From Rotaria sordida (Eukaryota > Rotifera > Eurotatoria > Philodinida > Philodinidae), in assembly GCA_905250125.1 (NCBI GenBank), contig CAJNOL010000534.1, forward strand, positions 1 to 64,000: DNA of 64,000 nt. The letters are read 5' to 3'. This document shows positions 24,501 through 34,300 of this stretch, piece by piece. The position numbers were made by a program, and so were the translations under genes. The stretch's first letter is position 1; every line of letters begins with the position of its first letter. The notes beneath the pieces were generated by a model, which was not told where the DNA came from, made no database searches, and saw only the letters and a list, made by a program, of their open reading frames with translations.

Positions 24501-25360
24501 TTCAGCAGGTATATATGGTAATCCAGTGAAAATTTTAGCTTTATTTCATGAATGTAATCAATCTATTGAAATGACTAAAGCTCGTATTGAAAAAGATCGA
24601 GAACAACGTGAACAACAATATGAAAAACGAACACAGGTAGAAAAAGACATATGAAAACAAAAAAAAAATTCAATAATTATATCATTGTTTTAGCAACGTA
24701 TTGTACTTGCCGAAATTCATGATGCTTATTTAACCATAAATAATCGAGATGATTGGCCAGATAACATTCAACAAGTTTATTTAGACGGAAATAATATGAT
24801 GTTTGTTATTGATTGCATACGTCGACTTTGTTTAAATCGAGCAAGTAAAAAAGCTGAACGAGCTATTGCAGAATTAGCTGCTGCATGGAATGAACAAATG
24901 CATATACCAAATATTGAACTTATTTTTGATTTAACACATCAATTAGAACAAATTCAGAGTATTAAAGTAAGTAGTGCACATCCAATGTATAAAACAACTG
25001 ATGATATGCTCATTGATATTGTTCGACGAAGTGAAAATCAACAAAAAAATAAACGTACAATTATTGTTACATCTGATCGAGGTTTAGCTATTCATGTAAA
25101 CTTGTCTTTTTTTCTTTTTTATTCTCTTAATTAGAAATTTTTTTGATTTATTTAAAATTTAGTTAAAATATGAAGGATGTCAACTCGTAAAACCACATCA
25201 ATGGTTTTCTCATTGTGCAATGGTATTAACACCAGATTTAATTAAACATGAAGAAACAACCGATATGACTGCAGCAACAACAACAACAACAACAACAACA
25301 AATAAAACTCGATATGATCTTAATGAACTTGTTCGTCGTATTGTTAAAATTGATTTATAG
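21526..25360 (+). CDS. UBA/CUE-like repeat protein with C-terminal NYN/PIN-type nuclease domain, 512 aa
   Basis: Exons 21526-21645, 21812-22180, 24187-24636, 24694-25095 and 25163-25360, all GT-AG and phase 0, total 1539 bp. Residues 1-300 hold five roughly 40-residue helical repeats of the pattern 'qL..L...G......LL.LL....GDVdkv...l' (for example 'LLHLLQQHNGDVDKV', 'LLELLEKANGQIDIV'), reminiscent of UBA/CUE ubiquitin-binding folds. Residues about 325-490 match the YacP-type NYN/PIN layout: 'YLDGNN' (first Asp), 'AERAIAELAAAW', 'IELIFD', 'TTDDMLIDIV' and 'IIVTSDRGLA', with the acidic residues expected of a metal-dependent RNase. Near the end is a poly-Thr tract encoded by (ACA)n. By analogy with N4BP1/KHNYN it may be an RNase linked to ubiquitin. 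This is inference, and substrate and partners are unknown. Intron 3 is 2 kb and repeat-filled. Confidence 0.85.
22181..24186 (+). other. Intron 3 of the NYN-domain gene
   Basis: Two-kilobase intron (donor GTGAGT, acceptor ataatag) between phase-0 exons. No coding exon is seen. About 23870-24100 is a dispersed repeat also present at 56160-56380 in the same orientation, sharing 'cggttttgacaaaat.tt' type blocks and 'agaaagc.attgatcagtt'. Confidence 0.6.
23870..24100 (+). repeat. Dispersed repeat, copy 1 (partner at 56160-56380)
   Basis: Alignment by eye with 56160-56380 shows shared blocks: 'ttttgacaaaat', 'tctgaaaagcaggtttcctagaaaaccag' against 'tctggaaaatcgattttctagaaaaaccag', and 'aagcaattgatcagttgaaaa' against 'aagctattgatcagttaaaaa'. 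It is non-coding and probably a transposon fragment. Confidence 0.55.
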
Positions 25361-26045
25361 ATTAGTTTTTTGTTAAATATTTTGTTATAATCAAGAAAAA
25401 AAATACGTTGTCTCTTTTTTTTTAACTAAAATTAAACAATCACTTTTATCTGATGACACATCGGACGTATCAAATGATAAGTATAAATATATACATATAT
25501 ATATATATATATTCATCTGTTTCGAAAAAACGATCTATCATATTTGTTTCATCAAAAGGATGAAAGAAAGACTTTTCTTTATACCTATTATCGAATGCAT
25601 TCGAGTGTAACGCCTGACCGTCTAACGCCATGATGAAATACATATGTATAAAAAAAAAACCGATTGCGTTTTGTTGTTTGATTCAATCGGACAACTCACT
25701 TCTTTTTTTTTACCGTTCGATTATATGAACGTGTCACGTTTATATCTATACGTTCTTCTCATCATTATTGCGCTCTTTCGGTCTTTTTTTTTGTTCAGTT
25801 CAATCAATGCGTAACCAAAGCTTTAATCAGACGATGAAAGACAGTTCAAGTTGACTATAGCTGAACAATGCATGAGCAATTATTGAACTATCATATTGAC
25901 TAAGAGAGTAAGTTATAATGAATGAAACAATATGAAATACAAATAATAACATTTATTCACAAGAAAATCGTTTTTTGAATGTTTTTTTTCTATTACACAC
26001 TAGTATATTTATTTATTCAGATAAATCATTTGATTGAAGTAGAAT
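25361..26045. other. Intergenic between two plus-strand genes
   Basis: AT-rich spacer with a (TA)n run at about 25490-25512 and T-rich stretches. It ends with a strong 3' splice acceptor 'tttatttattcag' (AG at 26019-26020), 25 bases before the ATG of the next gene. No gene is seen. Confidence 0.5.
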
Positions 26046-28214
26046 ATGCCTGCTGCAAATTTTACTAAATCTTCTACTCCTCTCAATGGAGTACCAGCAA
26101 TGATTACACATAAGACTGCAACAGCTATACAAAGTGGTCCCTATACAAAAGCACAATGTAAAAGATTTCGTTTTTTTTTTTCATTTTTTGTTGTTGGTTT
26201 TTAGTTTTAGTTTATCATATTAAATCTATTTTTTTATTATTCTTAGTTCAAAGTACAATGGAAGGTTCTCGAACAATAAAAACTTCTAAAGAAGTTGAAC
26301 ACATTCTTCGTGATTATCCAGCTGCATTAGAACTTTATCGAACAGGAAAATATAAAGTTAAAGTTAAATGTGAAGCTAATGTTGAACGTGTTATTCTTGT
26401 TGAAAAAAAAGCAGTAAAAACTACAACAAATAAAAATCAAGATAATAATCAAATTGTTCCTGATGGTTCGAGTAATATGGAACAAAATAGAGAAATTGAA
26501 AATGAACAAAATTTACAACAATCACGTAGTCGTACACAATCACGAGAACGTATTGCACCAACAACATCAGTAACAAATGGTCATAATATTGTTCATGCAA
26601 CAATATCATCAACTTTGATAACAAATGATAATCATCCTAAAGTTGATCATCATCGAACACCATCAAATGAACGTGAAATTTCTGTAGCATCACAAAAAAA
26701 ACAACCTATAAATCAACATAATCATTCAAGTGATAGTCAACATAAGGCATTAAATAATAACCAACAAGGAGATAAAGTCAATCGTGATTGTCTAAAAATG
26801 ATAATGCCCTATGTTCCGCAAGCTAATAGATCCGGAAATCAATGGCAACAACCACGGTTTCAAACACCATATTATAGCAATCCTCTATTACAACAACAGC
26901 AACGATCAAATTCACATATGCCAGTACCATATGTACCACAACAAAATCCACGATATCAACAACCGTATTATTATCGTCAACGACCAACTACTCCAATTAA
27001 CTTTCATCCACAGTAAGTTAATAATCAATAGAAAAAAAAAACAAACTCTATTCTTTTTCAATTGAATTATTTTAGACCATCTCTTTATCCATTATTACCA
27101 TCAACACCAATAAATCGTAAACCAAATCTTCATTCAATGAATAACTATCCAACATCAACTCAATCCGTAACTAATATCATGGCACTTCCACCAACTATGC
27201 ATACATTTCATACCAATCAACAACAACAAAAATTTTCATCTCTTCGTCCGATGTATCAATCACAAATACCATTTCCTATGAATCATCCATTGCCTAATAT
27301 GGCAAATGAACCATTGCGTAATGTAAGAAGTAGTAGCAATACTTATATTGAACAACAAAGAGGTGTACAAAATCGAGCACCTAGTATTAATATGGGTCCA
27401 CATAACAATCTACCAGTTCATTCATCTAATATTCCACAACAAACTGGTACAGCAGTTGTTGAACAGTATCGTCATCATCATCATCAGCATCAGCATCATC
27501 ATCATCATCGGTTTCATCCAACAAATAATGTTGGAAATGGAAAAGAACAAAATGTTACATCTGTATGCAAAAATTAATTTAAAATAAAATTAAATCATTT
27601 TTTGTTTAATATTTTAGAAAGAACAAACACGTGTAGCTAATGTTGAAAAATTAACTGTTCGTCAACTTACTGGTTTGTGTCTTATTCATTATAAAGATTA
27701 ATGAAAGTTTCTTCTTTTTTTTTTTTTGTCTTTTAACCTATAGAAACATTTAATCGAATAGATCCATCAGGTCGAGTACCATACACTACATTACCTGGAA
27801 TTTTACAACGTTTTGGTATAATATTAACCGATAATGATATAAGTTCAGCTGCAAAAGATCTTGAATACAATCGTAAGATATTTTGTTTTTAGAATTATTA
27901 TTCAATTCTCCTTTTTTTTTTTTTATTGTAGTTAATGAACCAGTATCTGCTCGACGTCTTATTCATATTCTTGTCAAATTAGGTAAAATAACAAAATCAA
28001 GCCAACAACAACAACAACAACAGCGTCAACCTGTTTCACCATCAATGTTACCTGAAGATCGTGAAGTTACGGATATAATGACACAACGTAATGTAAGTTC
28101 TTTTTTTTTGTTTATATGTTTATTAAATTGTTTGAATAATTACGAACTTTTTTTTTTCTTTAGACAACAAATACTTATATGCATTCATCAAATCAACCTA
28201 ATCAACAATATTAA
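26046..28214 (+). CDS. Disordered Q/N/H-rich protein with C-terminal EF-hand-like module, 586 aa
   Basis: Exons 26046-26157, 26247-27012, 27076-27562, 27618-27672, 27744-27872, 27932-28092 and 28164-28214; phases match and total 1761 bp. A short N-terminal block ('SKEVEHILRDYPAALELYRTG', then a basic beta-like stretch) is followed by some 350 residues of low-complexity sequence rich in Gln, Asn, Pro, Tyr and His, including repeated 'PYVPQ' and a His/Gln tract (about 27470-27510). The last 130 residues are ordered: 'ETFNRIDPSGRVPYTTLPGI' and 'LQRFGIILTDNDI' resemble one degenerate EF-hand followed by a paired helix ('ARRLIHILVKLG'). A poly-Gln tract follows. I do not recognise the family. Composition suggests an RNA- or condensate-associated scaffold, but this is conjecture. 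Introns are 49-91 bp. Confidence 0.8.
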
Positions 28215-30543
28215 TATTTTAGACATATGACAATAGATAAACAATATTCATCTTCTTTTTTCTTTTGTTCTTATGGTTGTGTGAATGTAATTTATTTGAT
28301 AAACATTGCCTTAGATAAAACGATAAAATATAATGTTTAAATAGTTTTACATTTAGAAGTTAAGGCTTCAAAACAATTTAATTAAATATCTTCTACAAAA
28401 TCTAGATATGATTTTTTGATAATCAGCAACAATAAAATGTGAACTGAAGACTAGCAGTTAACAATAGGGGATCAGTCGAACGAAATATTGTTTCTATTTA
28501 TGAAGGAATGTTTCACCCAACATAAAGTCATGCAGATCAAAAAAAAAATGGAACAAAAGAATGCAGACATTTATTTATTTATTTATTTACTGTTCCTAAC
28601 TCATACATTTCAATTTAAGCAGATGTTGTTTCTTTTTCTCTAAAAAGAAATGAATATAGTATTTCCATTTTGAATATTTAATATTTCTTCTATTACTCTT
28701 CTCCATAGGATTAAAATAATCACATGATAGTTATCTAGCTAAATCTTTTGAACTTCTACTGGTGAAAATAGCAATGATTGAAAGATTTCTTTTTTTGTAA
28801 ATGGATTCAAGTAATGACTGCTCAAGTTTTTTGAGAAAATATTTCTTCTTAACTTCATGGGAGGTGAATTATTTCTGCTGCAAAATGAAGCGATTTACAT
28901 GTTTCCCGTGGGATCAAAATCACGATTCGTTGGTCGTCGAAGGGTTTTTCATAGGAGTCTAGTATGATAGTTGCGGTCTTTTGTATACGACATTGTTCAT
29001 TGCCTTATTCACATGAGCAGAGGGAGGAATTTTTCTTTCCCATCTTTTGTACATAGAAAAATATAATTTTCTCTTTAATTATACTTAATGATGAAATTGT
29101 AGTTCCTATTAATCTAAATAAAAGGAATATAATTAATTTTGTAAGCCAATACTTATCGTGTCATCACGATTAATTACCAAAAGCAACACGATTTTAATGA
29201 CATGAATTGCATGATATTGCTCAGACCTTCTTATAGTGAAAAGGTATGAACTAAAATTGGTCAAAAGCTTCGGTAAATATTTTCTGAATCTTAATATCTT
29301 TCAAAAGAGAACTAGAGGGTGTGGGTATGTGCGTGTGGATGTGGGTATTGATGTTGAATGTAAGTTGTTTTCATTCACTCCCACCCACGCTCAAAAATGA
29401 CTATAAATATGGCAAAAATAATCGTAAATACAGCAAAAATGACTGTATATATGGTGCAAGTGGTCATCAGGTTACTATGGTACAGATCATCATGACTATG
29501 GTATAAATAGTCATAGCTACTATCTGAAGCATGATTGATTGCGTAGGATGACAATATGTACTTAGGTATTAAGATTCATGATTAAGATTAAATAGTATTC
29601 AAAGGTTAGGTATACAGAATCGGTGTTTAGTGTGAAACGGTCATCTATGCTAAGTATTTCCCTATGTTCCATCGTATTTTGATGTACGACATAGATCAGA
29701 ATTAAGAAAATATTCCTCTGTGTCCGAAAAAGAAAAATATGCCCGTTTTACGGAGAGTCCCGGCATTAAAGTACCATTGTACCCGTCGTCGAGTACGAAA
29801 TTCCTAAAAAATAGTGTCTCTCCATATCGTAGATGAAGAAATGGAACTGTAATACTGAGTTATTTAATACGTCAATATGGGACAATTTATGGTCATTTTC
29901 GAGTGTATTTTATTCCACCTGAGATGTTTTCAGAAGTGACGATCATTGTAGTTAAACAATTGAATATTTCAACTCATTATTCAATAATATATGTATGAAG
30001 ACATTTTTTAATAATTATTAAGAATTAGAGAATATGTCTGAACATAATATTAGTTTAAACTTAAGTTTCATTTTTAGAATAATGTGATAATAATATTTTT
30101 TTGGAATAGAAAAAGTGCTAACAAAAGTAATTATTAATAATTGTGTGGATTTCTATTTTATCTTTATTAATCAACATATATGTAACATAAGTTTCATTCC
30201 AAACATGAAGAAGACTCAAAATAACATGAATGATGAAACATAGGAACTTTAACATTGACTGCTTAAGTTGTATTTCATTATACAACAAATACATTATTAG
30301 TGATAGGATCAGTGACTATTAGCAACTTGCTAATAACAGTTGTTATCGACCAGTCGAAAAAAAAGACCTGTCTAAATGTGCCAGTTTTCCTTTAACAAAA
30401 TACGTTGAGAGTCAGTTACAGTGCCTTTATCAAAATCATAAAGCAGTATGCATTCAGAACAAAATTTGTGTGCTTTTTGGATCAAATGAAACAATCTATG
30501 ATTCACAAAGAAAAGATTAACAGAAAAAAAAATATTAAATTTT
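28215..30543. other. Intergenic, no gene seen
   Basis: 2.3 kb of AT-rich sequence between convergent genes. About 29395-29515 has a degenerate tandem pattern of roughly 30 bases ('aaaatgactataaatatgg' / 'aaaaatgactgtatatatgg' / 'catgactatggtataaatag'). No RNA gene or coherent reading frame was found. Confidence 0.5.
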
Positions 30544-31334
30544 TCAATTAATAATGTTTAATATATCATTTAAATATGTAATCACATGAATGTTCACATA
30601 TTCTTTACCTAAAAAAATACATATATTTAAAACTAAATAAATGATGAAGCTTACGTTCAATATTTAAGTGGACCTTCCGAATTCCAAACTCTAATTTAAA
30701 ATTATGTAATTGTGTTTCCATTAATGTAAGACGTTCCTTGAGTTCATTTATAATTTTATCTTTGTTGTCCATAGTGGCGGAGTCAGGATTTTGAGCTGGG
30801 AGGGGCTGAGTCCACCCCTAGCTCCGTCACTAGTTGTCCAACTCTACTTTTAATTGTTCAATTTCATCTTTTGATGATTCAGCTTCATTAGTTTTTGTAA
30901 TGAGACTTTGTTTCATGATTGTACGAGATGCAGGAGCAGATGGGATTCCATTGTTGATGTTCTAAATAAGAAAAGACAAATTCATAATATAGAATCTAAA
31001 TTGGAAATCTTCACCTGAACATTGTCGACAGTAAATAAATCAATTTCTCAAACAACAAATATTGTCTAAAATAATAAAATAAAATAAATTATTGAAATCA
31101 TACTTATTTTTTTATTATTTTCAACTAAGATTTTTTTCTGATTGCACAATCTTGTTCAATATAAAATGATCTAATGTGCATATGAATATGGACAATACAC
31201 AATGCAATACATAATAAAAAATAGATGTCAGCTAACGACAGTTAACAAATGATTCATTATAGAATTATTCGTTAACTTACTTTTACCATTCCATGAGATA
31301 ATTTCTCAATCAGCTGTATTTTTCGTATATTCAT
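30544..31334 (-). pseudogene. Small coiled-coil gene interrupted by a MITE
   Basis: Exons 31334-31281 (18 codons), 30961-30655 and 30608-30544 join in frame. Without the insert the product would be 118 aa: an N-terminal 'MNIRKIQLIEKLSHGM', a polar linker, then a heptad-rich coiled coil ('DEIEQLKVELDN', 'KDKIINELKERLTLMETQL') and a short tail. A 61 bp transposon plus its 8 bp target duplication (69 bp, 23 codons) sits inside exon 2. It puts TAG TGA directly after 'VELDN', so translation stops about half way. The reading frame resumes exactly after the insert, and no other damage is seen, so the insertion looks recent. The family was not recognised. The start lies 64 bp from the divergent ABCF3 start. 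Confidence 0.65.
30764..30840. mobile_element. 61 bp hAT-type MITE with 8 bp target site duplication
   Basis: Element at 30772-30832, flanked by identical 'gttgtcca' copies at 30764-30771 and 30833-30840. The 11 bp terminal inverted repeats are 'tagtggcggag' and 'ctccgtcacta' (one mismatch). An 8 bp duplication and [CT]AGTGGCG-type ends are hallmarks of hAT transposons. The interior is GC-rich and partly palindromic ('gggaggggctgag..ccacccct'). No coding capacity. Confidence 0.88.
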
Positions 31335-31398
31335 TTGCTGTTACTTTTCTCTCTTTTAGTTGATCGTCGTTTCAAATAGTTGATAATCATAAATAAGA
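31335..31398. promoter_or_regulatory. 64 bp divergent intergenic region with 3' splice acceptor
   Basis: Only 64 bases separate the start codons of the minus-strand coiled-coil gene and ABCF3. The region contains 'ttttctctcttttag' (AG at 31358-31359), a near-ideal 3' splice acceptor 39 bases before the ABCF3 ATG. A normal 5' UTR intron would have to overlap the opposite gene, so a spliced leader is the simpler reading. It must also hold, or closely adjoin, promoter function for both genes. Confidence 0.55.
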
Positions 31399-34300
31399 AT
31401 GATGCAAATTATTGTTGATCGAATTCGTGTTACATTACCATCTGTTAATGACGATATTCTTGGTTATATAACTGGTTTGTAAATTCTTTTTTTGCTTTTC
31501 TTTTTATTCTCAAAATATTTTATTTTTCTTTAGACATTTTAAAAACAAATAAAACTGATTATACTGATTATCAAGAAGTAGACGACGCTTTAAGACCTAT
31601 ATTTGAAGAAATTGCTCATGATGAAATAAAACCAGAAGCAATTACTGAACTTTGTCAATTTGTTAGTGATCAATTAAAATTGTAAGAAATAATTCAACGA
31701 ATCTTAAATGAAAAAAAAACTTATTTGTTTTTTTTTTTCTAGAGAAACACTATCTGGTGATAATGGTTTAACTCATGAACCAAAAAAATTATCAACACCT
31801 ATTTTAATTGGTCATTATTCAAGTCCAACATTTGATACAGTTTCATCGGCTTTATTTAATATTTCTGATCGAACATTTATTAAACCAACAAATGAAACAA
31901 CAACTGTATCACAAAAAAAACTTGAAAAAGCTGAAGCTAAACTTCGTGAAAAACAAGAAAAACGTGCACGAGATGGAGTAATAAATGGTGAAAATAAGTA
32001 TGTTAAAATTAATTTTGATTTGAATTTTTTTATTTATTTAAATTTCTAGAGAACAAGCACGACTTGAAGATGCTGTTGTTAGTCAAGCAACTAATAAACG
32101 ATTACTTGCAGATAATGAAAATAGTGATTCAACAAATAAATCGTAAATTAATTAAGAATAAAGTGACATTTTTATTGATATTTATTTTGTTTTTAGATAT
32201 GATATTCATATTGATAATTTCGATGTATCATATGGAAATAAGTAAGATAAATAGTTTTCTTTTCTTTTTGAATAATTGTTTTGTTTCTTATAGAATGTTA
32301 ATTCTTGCTGGTACGCTTGATCTTATCTATGGTCGTCGTTATGGTTTTGTTGGTCGAAATGGATTAGGTAAATTAAGTTTTATTTAATGATATTGATTAG
32401 TTTTTTTTGTTTTGATTTTTATAGGTAAATCAACTCTACTTCGTGTAATAGCTAAGTAAGTTTTGATCGAATTCTTTTTTTTTTTTTTTTGTTAAATAAT
32501 TAGTTGAGATGAAATTATAGAAATTAAAAAGAAAATTTCCGAACATGATGATCTTAGTCTAATCTTGTGGAAACTATCGTAATTATCGAGAATATTAATT
32601 CTGACTGTTTCAGAATAGTTTTAACAATATTTGTGATAATGTAAAAGTTATTCAATAGAGAATAAATCTCGAGAAAAACTAGTTAAGAATATGATACAGT
32701 AGTTGTCAAAAGTTTGGCTACTAGGTAAAATGTATCTAAAGGTGAATTCCTTTGTCTCATATATAGTCAATAAATAGAGCATGACGAACGCTGATTACAA
32801 GCAGCAATCGAGACTTGATCGACCTTTATGCAAAGGAGATCGAAGAACAACATAGATTTTTTTATTCAGACGAGCATATTTCAGCATTGACAAGAAATCT
32901 TACAGTATTTGACCCCTCATTTAAGAACTCAAGATTGTCTCTATCACTGATAAAAGTTTCATGCCAAATGATTGTAGTTTACTTGATTAATGACGTTATC
33001 TTTCAGTATTCTTAGCATGAGAGTTGATAGGTTTTGTCAAAAAGTAACATTTAATTTTAAGTATTTTCAACCATTTGTCTGAAAAATTTCTTCAATGAAT
33101 TGTTTACTCTATTCAAGTACTCGCTAAAAATCTCATGATTACAGCTATTAATGGAACAGAGATCTATGCGAAGATCGTCCCGAGTATTGTATTAACGCAT
33201 ATTTAATATTTTCCGAATTTCAGTGAAGATTTGTCAGCATTGTCTAGAGAACGTCACAACAGTTTTCTTTGTCCAGCCTTGCATTTTGCAGGACAAAGGA
33301 TCCTTCTGCATTCGGCCTACATGACGATCTTTTAATTAAATTTTTGACAAGGATAAAAACCAATTTGTATATGAGGTACGATGTCAAATATCATAGACAT
33401 ACAATTTATACAAAAATCATTTACAATGTAATCACATATATAAACCTTATCACATGTTTTCCAGTAGAAATGAAAAGAATAATAAAAAAAAATACTTGAT
33501 ATCTATAGGGTAAACAAAAAAACAATAACAAAGCAAATATACAGATAAAGGATTCCAAATGTAAACAGATTGATAAAGAGAAAGGATAAATTTTCTTTTG
33601 ATTGTTCTTTCTTGAATTTCTCATATGAACGAATAAATAATATGCTATCAATTTGACTTGATAATAAACATGTTCATCTTGAAGTAAATGTTAATTCAGC
33701 TAAGCTAAATAATCTTTCTACCAAAATTCTAGTCAATGGTGCAGCATTTACTCTTCTGGCTACTACTGATAATAATGGAAAATCACGGCGAGTTTGTCTA
33801 CTAGACTAAAACTTCATTGGATCACAATCAATTAAATAACTTAGATGTCCTGTTTAAGGATATAACAGTGAAAGCGTGAATACGATGAACGTATAATAAA
33901 ATTATAGTGATCTTGATTTTTTCAGTTGAGGAAGGTTATTTCAAGAAAATAGCTGAGTCTTTGTAAAAATAGACTAAAAGTTTTCTGAGTTCAGCAAACC
34001 TAAATCTATAGGAAGTTTGTCGAAATTCCTGTTCGAGAAAGGCTTAATTCTCAAGGTTTAGTCATGTTATATGAAACTCACCTACTTTTCTGGAATAGAA
34101 ATTCCTCGATCGAAAAAGACGAAATGAATCTAAGGCCATCATAGTTTTATCATGTGTTCCCCGTTATTCTATACGTGCATATCTAGACCGGTGCAGCATT
34201 CTATCTAAGATCGACGATCATCGTTGCGTGACTAGTTCTGTGATGTTCTCTAATATTGTCCAATTTCAAGTTGGAAAATTTCAAAGATCCTACATATAAT

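Noticed and set aside
26327-26624. Minus-strand hydrophobic open frames
   Set aside because: Antisense shadows of exon 2 of the disordered-protein gene, produced by A-rich codons on the sense strand.
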